NCBI RefSeq assembly: GCF_037392515.1
Contig: NW_027133892.1
Location: 1,178,001-1,242,000, forward strand
Length of the DNA stretch: 64,000 nucleotides
Direction: 5' to 3'
DNA from: Haliotis asinina
Taxonomy: Eukaryota; Mollusca; Gastropoda; Lepetellida; Haliotidae
The notes beneath the pieces were generated by a model. That model was not told where the DNA came from and ran no database searches. It saw only the letters and a program-made list of their open reading frames with translations. Both the position numbers and the translations under genes were made by a program. Below, piece after piece: positions 33,915 through 48,900 of this stretch; position 1 is the stretch's first letter; each line of letters begins with the position of its first letter.

Positions 33915-36900
33915 GTATCCCAACACCCGTTCTTTGCTGTTGGACTCACTGTTTTGATGAATTATACTCTATCTACCGAGGGACACCTCTTTCTGATAAA
34001 TAACTGAATGACACTCTTTTTGATAAATGATACATAATCTTGTTGCCGGAACACCTTTTGATAAATGACAAATGAACACTCTGTTTGACAAATCATACAC
34101 TATATGATGAACGGAACTCTTTTTTTTATATGACTAAATGACCTCATTTTGATCGATAGTTCATCAAAGATGAACGGCACATTTTTTATATATGACTGAA
34201 TGGTACAGAGACTGTTTTTTGAGATATAGTGTAACCCTCAAACATCTCTAATACACCAGGCAACACTCAAACACTGGGGAGATGTCGTGTTACCCTCAAA
34301 CATCTCCAATACATTAGGCACCAGTCAAACATTGGGGATATATGATTTGACCCTCAAACATCTCTAATACACCAGGCAACACTCAAACACTGGGGAGATG
34401 TCGTGTTACCCTCAAACATCTCCAATACATTAGGCACCAGTCACACATTGGGGATATATGATGTGACCCTCAAACACCAGGCGCCATTCAAACACCTTCG
34501 CCCTGCAAATACAGTATCTCGTAATATCACTAAACTACGCCCCCATATTGAAAGCTCTAAATCCTACAGGAAACAAAGAATAAGGGTCTAGCGAGACATC
34601 ATGTGCCCCTTGGAGTGCTCTTTCATCTCACTGAAATGAGATGGACTTTCTGTGCCCACCGGGACGAGGGGTAGTCCACTGGTTAAAGCGTTCGTTCGTC
34701 TTGCCGAAGACCCGGGTTCGATTCCCCACACGTACACAATGTGTGAAGCCCATTTATGTTGCCTCGCGACTTAATGTTGCGGGAATATTGCTAAAAGCGG
34801 CGCAAAACCATACTCACTCATTCACTTTGAGTTCCAGATGACCCCCAGGTCAGCTACCAACCCTCCCCTGAGCCCCGACACCGACAGGAACGCAAGACCT
34901 TGGATGAGGTCATTTACCGCATTCGCTATTCCCACGAAAAACAAAGGTAGATCTTTTCTCTCAGCTGCCTGAATGTTAAGTAACTTTATACCTTCTGAGC
35001 TTCCTTAAACTTTTTCGAGTTCTTCGCTGAAACTAAATCCAGCTAAAACCTCGAGCGAATGAGCCGACAAGAGCCACCTTTGTGTGAAACACAAAAATCT
35101 GGATTACAACTGGTCCTCAGCAACCCATGCTTGTCTGAAAGTGCGAATAACGGGATCGGGTGGTCAGACGCGCTGACTTGGTTAACACATGTCTTCATAT
35201 CTCAAGTGCATTTGGGAACCGATGACATGTGTCAACCAAGTCAGCGAGCCTGACCATCCGTTAGTTGCCTCTTACGACAAGCATGGTCGCCTTTTATGTC
35301 AAGCATGGGTTGCTGAAGGTCTATTCTACCCCGGACCTTCACGGCTGTGTACTTGAGGACGACGTGGGAGACAGAAGTTCCTAGCTGTACAGCTGATGTA
35401 TTTTGAGTGCATCTGGTAATAAACAAAAACAGTTCCAGCCTATTTCTGTAAACCAGTGAAAATGGTCGATAAACACTTACGGGACAATCCAGTGACATTC
35501 TTCACAATGTAAAGACCTAGCTGTCAATCAGAGGTGAAGGTTACGTCTCTTACTTGTGCCAGGATCCTCTGACAGTCGTTTCAAATCAACAATTCGTCCC
35601 ATTCATGATCCTTGAATTGTAGCAATATGTCCATGGTCGTGCATGGGCTTTTCTCCCGCATCACCAGATGAGATAACCTACTGCATAAAGCAACATAAAC
35701 TCACTCACTCACTCACTCACTCACTCACTCACTCACTGATGGCAGCTTCGACTGGTCGAACGACATCGAGGCGGTGAATTCAGGGGAGATGGATGCAAGG
35801 GGATCGGTACATCAGGACTTCCTCAACAAGCTGAGAGAACAGCCCCTCCATATTCAGCAGAAACTAAGGCTATCCAGGTATTAACACACGTCTCCACAAC
35901 AGATGCTTTCTACTTGTTGGGAAAAGCCTTCAAATGGTAATCTTGGGCGGTCTGGTAGCCTGGTGGTTAAATCGTTGGCTTGTCACGGCAAGAGCCGGGT
36001 TTGAATCCCCAAATGAATACAATGTATGAAGTCTATTTCTGGTGTCCCCCGTCGTGATATTGCTGGAATATTGCTCAAAAGGGCGAAAGTCCACACTCAC
36101 TCAGCTGGAAAACCACAGACAGGCAAGTACCCTTCTTCAGTGAACCAAGTTCTGTGTATAGTCAACTTCTTTATTGCAGTGACGTCACTTCATCACTTGC
36201 TTGATAACGGTGTTAGTACCTATATCAAAACGTTGCACCCATTGCAAAAAAGAAGTTGACTACCCATAGACCTTGGTTTTCCTTCACCTATACAACTTCT
36301 AAAATGCTTTTCAAAGAGGAACTTTTTTCAGTGTACCACATACAGGCAGTTGTCTTAAGTTCTGTTGGAAACCAAACATAGTCAAGTACTTTCCGCCACA
36401 GAACCACCATGCAGAGATTTCAACAAGAATATACAATTAAACCCTGACAGTGAAAGACAACTTAACAACGCAATTCAAACCTCACACCTTCATTTCATCA
36501 ATATTTTGATCTACACACCTATATGTGCTATTTTAAACAATAATGGCATGGGTTTTTTTTTCCAAAAAATGATAACATTTTTTCTGTCCCCATCTACAGA
36601 TATCTCAGAGACAATCTTGATGCAGATTCCATGTACACAAGCTTTAAAAGCCGATCAAAGAAATCACGGGTAAGAATACAAATAACTTAATAACAAGTTT
36701 TAGAGACATAAAGTGATTGATAATCAGTGATGACGTCACTGTTCTCTGTAAGGACAAACATGCCCCCTTCCACCGGCATTATCTGCAACTTATATGATGT
36801 TTTATGACGCACCTGTTTGTGGAAACCACGAGATAATTCGGTCCTGTAGATGTTGCGACATTGAAATGTATCTTCATTCATGTGTTTTAGGTTGCAAGGA

Positions 36901-39900
36901 TCTACGGGGACTTTGGAATCGGATTTTGGAGAAAGAACATAACTAAAATTTCTGGTAGGTAGAACAGATCCTGACATACATGACATACATTCAAAAGATA
37001 AAGCATGTGTTTTATGCGCATGTACCAGGGACTGGCGAAGATTCTGATCTCCAACTAATTGTCGTAAGAGTCATACAGTAAATGTAGTTTTACGCCGCAC
37101 TCGGCAATATTTCAGTTATATTCGCTTTTATGTTATGATATCTGTTTCCAAAACTAATTCATGAAATGTTTGCTCCCCTCGCAGCCTACCACGGCAGCAA
37201 CGTCGCCTCCTACTTTCTCTTCCTGAGGTTCCTCACCTACCTCAACATAATCATTGCCCTGCTTCTTCTCGCTTTCATCAGTATGCCACAGGTAGGAAAA
37301 TTCTCTTTCAGTTTCAACGGGTTAGGCAAATGCTGTCATCATGGTACCACAGGTACAAACAGGCAGACCCTACCTCAGTATGCCATATGTAGGCTTGCAC
37401 GTCAGTATTCAGGTAGAAACACATTTTCGTCAGTCTACAGCTGTAAGGTCCATGCCTTCATTAATATACCAAACCAGACACTAGGACTGTAATGATGGAT
37501 TGTTAGTGTTGAGTCTCCGATAGCAATTAATTGATGCTAGAAATGAAAAACCATGGATGCACTGATAGTATGTGTGACTATCGATAGTTTAGTAACTGAC
37601 TTCCGTTGACAAATATTTGTGTTGTACTTTTACTTTCTTATTGCTCACCCCTGGAAGATACTGCAGTGTAATATTTTTACGGCAATATTAGTTTAGTGTA
37701 ATATTTTTACGGCAATATTACACTAGATGTATGACGTCATAAGGGTTCAGAGTTATGACGTCACAATGCTAATGTCGCTATCGCAGTAGTACTGGGCCTT
37801 GTTTGACTCGAGGAAAAGAGGGAGTCTTCACACTGTAGCCTCAGTTTCTGTCAGTTTGTGTTGGATGTAATAAACACAATAGTAACCTCGCTTCTGCGAA
37901 ATACCATCCTCGCTTTCGCTCGTTTGATACCAAATCATTCACTCGTTTAATAAATATGGTATAACACGGAAGGTCGTTTGTTTGAGTGCAGGTGCAGACT
38001 TGAAGCTTCATTGAGTTTACGTTTTATCTGCTTAGGTGACGTTTCTGTCAGGTATTAAAAGAGACTGAAACTACTTCAACTAGTTTTTATTTCAAATAAA
38101 CTGTACTTTCATTTGGAAAGACTTCAAGTGAGACAATTCAAGGAGTAAAAACTACCACTATCGCAGTAGCATGCTGTAATAGATTATCGCCATAGCTGTT
38201 ATCCCCTCAATAGTCACCCCTTCTAGATACCTGTTAGGTAAACACTATCACTAATCACCAGTGTACCAGAGGTAGGTAATGAGTATGCCACAGGTAGATT
38301 ACGTTTTCGCAAGTCTTCTGAACGAACATAGAAAGGTCAGTATAAAAATCACAGAATATACAATTCAATCTTTACAAGTTACCTCAGATCTGTGCAATAT
38401 AGATCACCATTATTCTGGAATATTTCCCAGGTAGCGATGCCGTCCGTATTTTAGATTTCTACCATCCACGTCTGTTTCAGATTCTGTCAGGGGATGCAAC
38501 TATCCCAGGCGACGTGGTGGGATATTTTGTACGTATATCATACATAGTTGATAAATGCATAGTTTATTGCGTGAAGATCCTGGGTAGAATTGGTCTTTAG
38601 CAACCCATACTTGTCGTAAAAGGCGGGATCAGGTGATCAGGCTCGCTGACTTCGTCGATACGTCATCGTGACATAATTGCGCATGATGTTGGTCACTCGA
38701 TTGCTCACCCAGGCTCAGTTATTTACATAATATTTGAATATCGTTGAGATATTACTGAGTGCAACAAACAACAAGCAAAACAAATCATTCCTGTGTGCCA
38801 GATCGCCGGATGATCAGGGCCGGTTGCACAAACCTATCTTAAGCCTATGTTAAATCTTTGGATGTGTGATCAGCTATGCGTCAAGGTGGCATAGCGGAAC
38901 AGAGCCCTGGTATTGTTCAGATACCACTGACAATAACATAGTAATTTGTTGTGGCACAGTGCGCGCTCACCTTTTAAACAACACAGTTGCAACTTTTGTT
39001 TTGTTGCATAGAGAAACGTTTCGGTGTATGTTCTTACACTACGATGAAGCTAAAAGCAATGACGAGTAAATAGTACTTCATTGCCGGCAAACCATCGTCT
39101 AGAATGCCGATAATGTTTAAGGCTCGGAGGCTATGTATTCACGTAGGATAGAGACTGTGTGTCGTGAGAAAACAACTGTATGACGTTTTGAATGTCGCGT
39201 GTTTTGACAGGGTGAACTTTCCACAAGCGTGATGTTCTACGGGGCGTACAGCAACACAACATGGGGGTACTATGAACGACCAATGGCGTACTTCCTCACC
39301 TGGGGTTCGGTCAACCTGCTGTCTTTTATTGTCATAATTCTCAGGTAAAACTACTTTGTTCATGTTGTCAAGGTGATAGAAATGCGGTTGTTAAATTGCG
39401 TGTTTGTTTAAAATGAAACAGGTTTTGGTTGAGTCGTACAAATTTTAACCTATAATTCCTGTCAGCCCATGGTTTAACTTAAAACATTTTAAGAGCACTT
39501 TTACACCACAGGAATATTGTCTTACTGGATTGTGGTTCTGGAAAGAGTTTGGGGGATTTGGTTACGAAACCAGCTGTTAAAAAAGTGCATATCCAGTAGA
39601 CAGCCATTGAAGGACCAAGCAGAACCTAGCCATTCTCTGTTTGAATAGCGCAACACCAATGCCAGGAAAAGTACATCTTTGTGTACCTTGTCTTTTACCC
39701 CAACAAAATCTGTTTCCATAAATCAAGATCTTCTCTGGGCTCTACATATTATGTTTTGCCAAAGTGTTAAACGTTTGCGGTGTGCATCTCTATGGGCCAT
39801 CCAGTTGACAGCGGACATGTGCCGAAGCGGTGTAGGTTCGGTTACTCGGTTAGAACTGGTCTACCGGGATCGGGTGTTTAGGCTCGCTGCCGTGGTTGAC

Positions 39901-42900
39901 CCATCATCGTAATCCTATTGTGTAGGTCCTGCTCTTGATCACTGGATTGTCTGGTCCAGACTCGATTAAGTATTGGCCGCCGCCATATAATTCGAAAACT
40001 GCTGAGTGCGGAGTGAAGCAACAGGCAAACAAATGTTGACACACCTCACTCATGCTTTAGATAGTCTGAACGCATAGTTCTGACTTCCTGATGCTGTTGT
40101 ATTGAGTTATTTTATGGTAAGACAAGGTTCCATCTCCAGCATGCTGTTTCGGTTCCGGAGAACCAAACACAGCAGCTCTGACGAGGAGATGACGTACACC
40201 TGGCGTCTCTTTACGTCATGGGACTACGCCGTGTATGAGAAGCAGGGAGCCAGTGACCGGAAGGAAGCCATTAAAACGGAAATGCTGGTAAGGGGAAGTA
40301 ACTCTAAACGAGTGCCAAAAGGACTCGCTGAACACAGGAGAATGCTATTTCTATTATGTTGTATGAATTGCGTGGATTGAGTGATCATTAACTGTATGCT
40401 TCTTTGTGTTATGTACATATTGACATTGAAAAATGTCACACCTCATATTTTCGTATCTTCACAAAGTCAAGAAAGCATTAGACATTTAACCGTCACATGT
40501 GTCAATACGTCAGACAGGCATAGTTTTTCCTGTGTGATTGAATTTTGATTGAGGTGACCAAGCAAATTTTCTTGATGCAAGAAAGAGCACATGATCCCTT
40601 CAAATCCCAATTAAAACTGCGGCCAGTGAGTGAGTGAGTTAAGATTTTAAGTTACATCGTCAACATTTCAGCCATCGTAAGTAACTCAAGATATAGATTT
40701 GTAATAATTAAAGGTAGATTCGCCGCCAGGCTTACTTTTGCTTTTGCGCATAGAAAACACAAAGGACGGTCAGAGAAAAGAATAGCAGAATCTTCACTCC
40801 TTCATAGCGGTTTAAGCGCTTGAAATTGATACGAGGCACATAAAGTAAATGTGCATACAAAAAATGAAAATCTAAATTAATCAAACCTGTGTAGACACAT
40901 AAGGATTTAAACTCAGAGGCTACTGACATGTAATCAACATGCAACATGCATGCACGTGCCGTGTTCCGTGACGTCAGTGGTTTCGTCCTTGAGAGGTGGA
41001 ATACGTTGCTGCACGTGCATTCCACGAAAGAGATACAGAGCAAATGAATGCCACATAATACTGTCACTTTAGAATGTTCAATTTCCGCCCTTTGCGATCG
41101 TTCAAAATATTAAACGGCTACTGAAACGCAAAGCATGCCAAGGCTAGCGTCTGCACACCGTCAAGAAGCCATTGGGATGGTCCATGGGAGAATGTCTCAA
41201 CGACAAGTGGTTGCACATTTCCTCTGCCACCGGAACACCATTTCTGCTTTGGTGAGACGCTACCAGAACACAAAAGACGTCGTCCATCGGCAACGTTCTG
41301 GACGTCCACGTGCAACGATGCCAAGACAGGACAGATGGATAAGGGTGACCCACCTTCCCCACAGGCTTCAGACTTCGCCGAATTCACCCCCAACACAGTT
41401 CGACAACGTATACGTCATCACGGGATCAGACCAGGACGTCCCGCCATACGACCTACGTCAACAACGGCATCGACAAGCTCGCCGAATGTGGTACTGAAAT
41501 CATGTCCACAGACCCTGGTTTTGGTGTAGAAATGTTGTTTTTACAGATGAGTCCAGGTATAACATTTCCCATTAACGCGTGGGAGAACAGGCCTGTGTCT
41601 TGGAGAGGAATGGATGTGGTTCCGTGATGGTCTGGGGTGGGATAACAGCACGCCCTTTGGTAATTGTTCAGGGCAACCTTACTGGTGTGGGCTACAGGGA
41701 TAAGATTCGTCGACCTGTGGCAATTTCTTTTCTGCAAAGTCATAGCCCTGGGTCAACATTCCAACGGGACAGTGCCCGCCCTCTTGCAACACCACAACGT
41801 TGACTTAATGCCTTGGCCTGCAAATTCACCGGAACTCTCCCCGATAGAACATGTTTTGGACGAGATGGATCTTCATCATCCGCCAGATAACGTCCTTGAC
41901 CTTGCAACAGAACTTCAGAGGATCTGTCGTGACATGTTTGATAGGTTCTATGCGTCGTCGATGCACTGCTGTTCTTAATGCCGATGGTGGACATACCCGT
42001 TACTGAGCTTTTGACATGATCGTTTGACCCGTGCCCCGCTTGTGGACTAGTGACGTCATTGTGCTTGACTTTTCAATTGAAATGCTCCCGGATTGTTATG
42101 CTCTCATGATCCTTTCATTAAAGTTTATATGTACCTTTGACATTGTTATCGTACTTATCAACTGGGATAATATTTTGACAGTGCACAGTTTTTTTATGTG
42201 ACAAGTATATTTCCTTGCACTCGTAGTAAGCGTATTATATCAACATAATCAACTGATTTTAGGAACTTGTGCGGGAAGACAGAGGGAAGAACAAAAGAAA
42301 ACAGCGTGGGCTGTGCTCAAGGTAATGATGACTGTGATATCTGATGCTGCTTGGTAGTGTTGATGATGTTGCTGGTCATGCTGCCGTTGATGAGTGATGT
42401 TCTGTTGATGATGCTGATAAACACATGTCCTGTAGGGCATTTGTGCATTTTCCACAGACTGTACTGAAATACCGTCAACAACTGTGGTACCCTAAGTGAA
42501 TTTGCAAATGCAGTCTCTGTACATTCGGTATGCCCCCGTGAACATTCGTGACCGACTCGTGTTATTCCGGGACAAACCGAATAGCGAGACGGTCCTTCTC
42601 GGAGGTTACGGAAAGAGGCGAGTGGAGAGGAATGCCCCCTTGAAGCGGCTGGATTAGGTCATGAGGAAACCATGTTTGATGCAAGTGAGTGAGTTAGGTT
42701 TGGTTGTTGGGTGTTAGTTGATTTTTACGCCGCGTTTTGCATTATTTCTGCAATATCACAGTGGCTTACAGCTGAAATGGGCTCCACACATTATACCAAT
42801 GTGGAAAATCAAACCCGAGTCTTCAGTGTGACGAACGACCGCTCTACCTACTAGGCTACCTCTTGGCCCTAACTGATGAAAGGCGACTAACAAAAGAAAC

Positions 42901-45900
42901 ATGTCAGTGCTTGTTAATATTAATGTAGAGAATGAAAACACATTATGTACAACATTTTCGTCCCCGCTGGCGAAGGTGTATGTTGGTGATACTGAGGGTG
43001 GTGGTGAATCTGTTGGTGATGGCGGTGTTGGGAGGCAGTGGCTACCTCATCTTCCTTGTGGCCAACATCAAAGAGACGCCGATACCCTTACCAGATTTCT
43101 TCAGCGATTTCCTGGATAGATACGAGGTAAGTGGGATCGGTGGCCACTCAAGAGAACACTTCTTGGTCACGGAACCACAGGCTGATAGAGTGAGCATGGA
43201 CCTCATGCTGACATTGTACGCCACATGCTTGTTTCCTAAAGGGTTATCCAGCGACTTACATCCTCCGAAGCCAGGGGTATATTTCAAGAACATGTAATCA
43301 GAGTTTGTCCGTTGGTTTGTTGTTTAACGCCGCACTGTGTAGATCGATGATCATGATGTTTATCACCGGATAGTCCAGTGCACACTCTAGTATTCACAGT
43401 CCACCGCCATATAGCTGAGATATTCCTGAGTCCGGTGTGGAATAACAAACAAACAGAACGATTAAGATGATCTTAAAACTGAATTCAGATATTATGCATT
43501 AATATACCACCCCCAAAAAAGAAACGCAGAGGCGATTTGTACTTTTCAAAATCTACTAATTACCTATTGTGATGAAACAATCGTGCTAATCTGTAACAAA
43601 CGCGTTGATAACATGATTTTACACAATTGCACATGTAAAAATCTATGTTACCTGAAAATGTTGATTTTGATGAGATTTTTTTCAAAGACTGGAAAGGCAT
43701 CGCCACAACGCAACTGAAATCCGGCACCTTCCAGTTGAAACTGTGCACCAAAGAGCAGTCACTGTTTGGCAATAAAACTCCAGATTACTTTCAGAAAATA
43801 GCATTCGGTTTGAAGGAGTTTCAAGGTGAAATCAATACGTCACGCCTTGACTCTGCGACTCGCAACATCGCGATTGAAAGAATGCATGCTGGAGATTACC
43901 AATCTTCTGTGCGAGGAGTTTCAATGTTAGTCTGAGCAAGATATCATGACTTGCAGCTCGCTGCAACCAACAAATGACCGCCCCTGTAGTGGCAGACCTC
44001 GAGTTGCCCAAGATCGGTATATCCGGGTACTACAATTGCGTGACAATTTGTGGACGAATTATACATGTTTGAAAATACAACATATTCGTAACAAATGTCT
44101 CGTCTATGCGTTTCTTTTTCCGGATAGTATATTTCTTATGATTGCACTTGTGTATTGCAGCTGCCCCTAGTGGTTGCAGGTCTGAAGTTGATTGTTCCTC
44201 TTGTGTTCAGCCAGTTGATCAGGTTGGAACAGTGGCACCCAAGAACGGAGTTGAAACTGACCCTGGGCAGGTAAAAGGGCATATCCAACATTAAGATTGA
44301 TGATTTGATGATGGTTAGAATGGGTCTTCTGCAACCAGTGCTTGTTGTCTGTGAAAACCCGTCTGGGAATCTGTCTTCAGTATCCATGATCTTAGTTAGA
44401 TCGGATCGGATGATTTAGGCTTGTTGAGCGAGATATTCTCTGGGATTGACCAAAGTGTACACTACGTCGGTTTTCGACCCATACTCTTGGCATTTCGTGA
44501 CAAAGCTGAAACAGGTGAAAAAGCGGTGAAGATCCGGGTTAGAATTGATCTTCATTAACCTATGTTTGTCGTAAGAGGTGACTAACGGGATCGAGTTATC
44601 AGGCTCGCTGACTTGGTTCAGACATGTCAGAGTATCCCAGTTGCGTAGATCGATGCTCATGCATTTGACCGCTGGTTTTTCTGGATTATTTACAAACCGC
44701 CGCCATAAAGCTGGAACATGTGCTGAGTGTTGCGTAAAACAACAGTCAATGATTGTCCAAAGCGACTGAGGAGCCAAACTTGGGAACTTGACTGAATTAG
44801 GAAAAATTGTGGATGCCCGTACCGTACTCCGTCACTTCATAATCTTTTATCGTCAACAGGACGACGTTGTTCTACATCGCCAGCCTCATCGTCTTTGTCG
44901 TGTCACTGTATGACGTCACAACCGAATGTATTGCCGACACTGCAAACTCCACCATAGAGCAGGTAATCTGTATGTCATGCTAAGAGTCTGTATGTCATGC
45001 TAAGAGTCTGTATGTCATGCTGAGGCACCGGTAGTCCTAAATGCATGAAATAGACAGCCCTCCCGAAACTCTTCAAGGTATCCCAGCAGGTTCCTCCAAC
45101 GGGTCATCTGGTGACGCTGACTAATTTAGCGAGGTACTAGTGCCGCCTTAAGATGCTGTAGGGGCTTGTGGTTGCTTGCTCGTCACGCAGAAGACCCGCG
45201 TTCGATTCCCCTCATGGCCACAATGTGCAAAGTCTATTTCTAGTGTACCCACTATGATATTGCTGGAATATTGCTGAAAGCGGCTCCCTCACCGTTGATC
45301 CATCCAGGGTATAGTGGATATTTATCAGAACGCATACCCTGGAGATATCGAGGATGTCATGTGCCTAAATAACGATAAAACAGATTTAGTCAGCTTTACA
45401 TCTCGAAGGTTAATATGGCACATCACAAGAAGTCCTGAAAGTTTCGATTTGAATGTAACTTTAGAGGCTAAGTGTTCATGGCAAACATTGATCACTGTTT
45501 TCATGTGTTACTGTGTTTGTTTCCAAAGAGAAACGCCTCGGAGTTCTGTTGCTGGGAAAACGAGGTTGGAGAGCAAGTGTTTAAAGTGCTTATCCTCGAT
45601 CTGGGCTTCGTCCTCGTTGTGGGACTCATATTTGACGTTCTTCGAGCTGTTATTGTGAAGTCTTGTGGCCGCTTAAAGGTATTTTCAATTTCATATGTAC
45701 TATGCATCATCTCACCAACATCGTCTCACCCAAATATGTGTACCGTGCCAGGACATCGTCTCACCCATAGATATCTACTGTGCCAGAACATCGTCTCACC
45801 CATAGATATCTACTGTGCCAGAACATCGTCTCACCCATAGATATCTACTGTGCCAGAACATCGTCTCACCCATAGATATCTACTGTGCCAGAACAGCGTC

Positions 45901-48900
45901 TCACTCACATATGTGTACTATGCCAGGACATCGTCTCACCCACATATGTGTACTATGGTAGGACATCGTCTCACCCACATTGGTGTACTATGCCAGGACA
46001 TCGTCTCACTCACATATGTGTACTATGCCAGGACATCGTCTCACTCACATATGTGTACTATGGTAGGACATCGTCTCACCCACATTGGTGTACTATGCCA
46101 GGACATCGTCTCACCCACATATGTGTACTGTGCTAGGACATCGTCTCACTCACAGATGTGTACTATGCTAGGACATCGTCTCACTCACATATGTGTACTA
46201 TGGTAGGACATCGTCTCACCCACATATGTGTACTATGCCAGGACATCGTCTCACCCACATATGTGTACTATGCTAGGACATCGTCTCACCCACATTGGTG
46301 TACTATGCCAGGACATCGTCTCACCCACATATGTGTACTGTGCTAGGACATCGTCTCACTCACAGATGTGTACTATGCTAGGACATCGTCTCACTCACAT
46401 ATGTGTACTATGGTAGGACATCGTCTCACCCACATATGTGTACTATGCCAGGACATCGTCTCACCCACATATGTGTACTATGCTAGGACATCGTCTCACC
46501 CACATTGGTGTACTATGCCAGGACATCGTCTCACTCACAGATGTGTACTATGCTAGGACATCGTCTCACTCACATATGTGTACTATGCTAGGACATCGTC
46601 TCACCCACATATGTGTACTATGCCAGGGCATCGTCTCACCCACATTGGTGTACTGTGCTAGGACATCGTCCCACATATGTGTACTATGCCAGGGCATCGT
46701 CTCACCCACATTGGTGTACTATGCTAGGACATCGTCCCACATATGTGTACTATGCCAGGACATCGTCCCACATATGTGTACTATGCTAGGACATCGTCAC
46801 ACTCACATATGTGTACTATGCCAGGACATCGTCTCACCCACATTGGTGTACTATGCCAGGACATCCTCTCACCCACATTGGTGTACTGTGCTATGACATC
46901 GTCGCACTCACATATGTGTACTATGCTAGGACATCGTCTCACTCACATATGTGTACTATGCTAGGACATCGTCTCACCCACATATGTGTACTATGCCGGG
47001 ACATCGTCTCACCCACATATGTGTACTATGCCAGGACATCGTCTCACCCACATTGGTGCACTGTGGTAGGACATCGTCTCACCCACATATGTGTACTATG
47101 CCAGGACATCGTCTCACCCACATTGGTGTACTGTGCTAGGACATCGTCGCACTCACATATGTGTATTATGCCAGGACATCGTCTCAACCTCATGTCTACA
47201 CAGCACGAAGACACCTTTCAACCCCATGTCTGCTTTACACAAGGACACCCGTTAAAACACATGTCTGCACCGCATGAGGACACCCTTTTCAACCCCGTTT
47301 CTGCACATCACGAAGACACCCTTTCAACCACACGTCTGCAGACCATGCAGACACCCTTTCAACCACATGTGTGTAGAGCACGAATAACACCATTTCAATC
47401 TATATCTGCACAGAACGAAGACACCCTTTCAATCTATGCCTGCACAGCGCGAGGACATCCTTTAACCACTTAATAGTAATTGTGTTTTCTCTGTGTTGTA
47501 CAGTATCGCGAGATGGACGTAGCTTCTGGGGTGTTAGATCTCACCTATGGTCAAGCGCTGGTCTGGCTCGGTCTCTACTTCTGTCCATTCCTGGCACTGG
47601 CGGGCGTTGTCAAACTTGTCATCCTCTTTTACTTCCAATATGTCATTGCCCGCACGTGCTACGTGGCGCCAAGAAAGGTGTTCCGAGCCTCGAGATCCGG
47701 GAACTTCTACATGTTCATTCTACTTCTCAACCTCTTCTTCGCTCTCTTTCCCCTGGGATACGCCGTCATAGAGTGAGTCCAGAAAAATATTACCCATGGT
47801 TACATTTGCGTAGATTGATGTTCATGCTGTTGGTCACTGGATTGTCTGGACCAGAGCTGATTAATTACAAACCGCCGTCACATAGCTTGAACATTACTTT
47901 AGTGCAGCTTTAAACAACAAACCAAAGAACATCTGTGGACCTACCATTTCTGGATTGGAGTGTCCTTAGATGTATACTGCCATTGGGTACTTTTAGGGAC
48001 CATGTAATAATGTTGAAGGACGTTGAATTACACACATGCAAGCACAGCTTTTCAGATTAATTTGAAATACATACGATTATGCATAATTTGAATAATTTCA
48101 AACATGACTTACATAATATTTACGTCAAAATCTGAAACCACTGCTAGGTTGAAATGAGTGAGTGAGTTCAGTTTTACTCCGCACTCATAAATTTTACAGC
48201 TTTATTGTAAATAATCAAGTCTAGACCAAACAATCCAGTGATCAACATCATGAGCTTCGAGCTGCGCAGTTTCGAACTGATGACATATGTTAACCATGCC
48301 AGCGACTCCGATAAAAAAACAACAAAAGCAACTCCCCAAAGCAATTTGCGTTCTCCGTCTACCTTTACATGTATATCAAAATTGGCAGCAAAACTGCCCT
48401 ACACATCGGATCCTCAGGCCTGAAGGGGTGCGGCATCCGACATTCATCGGATCCCACTTGATCCGGATGTCAAAGTGTTCTAACTTCGGATCCGAGTTTA
48501 TCCATTTATGAAAGCGATGCTCAATGTTTCGTAAATTCGGATACCACGGAAATCCGAAATTAACGCCTCTTCTTTTCCTCAAAGTGGTCTCAGACCTTCC
48601 AAACTTCGGGCATTCCGCTCACACAAAGCACACACGCCATGATAATATTAGCGGCGTTAAACCCAACTAACTCACTCACATATTTTTCAGACTTCAGCCA
48701 TCCGATGACTGCGGTCCGTTTCAGCTGGAGCGACATGTTTATGACGTCATCGCCTCACGCGTGGGAAACCTCCCTGATTGGCTGCACGACGCTCTGGATT
48801 ACATTGCAACACCCTCTGTCATTATCGCCGTCATAATACTCCTGCTGTGAGTTACACTCATAATATTGGTTACGATAGCAACCAACCGTAAAGATTCGGA

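Noticed and set aside
43645..43840. Possible extra TMC exon in intron 11
   Set aside because: Exons 11 and 12 already join in phase 0 and the product aligns with the family across the join; the open frame leads into a Tc1-like remnant.
45720..47175. CRISPR-like regular array
   Set aside because: Units are contiguous without unique spacers and the DNA is eukaryotic; it is a minisatellite.
46811..47473. Open frame of 220 codons on the plus strand
   Set aside because: It is entirely the 35-bp minisatellite and its diverged tail inside a TMC intron; every phase is open there because the unit lacks stops.
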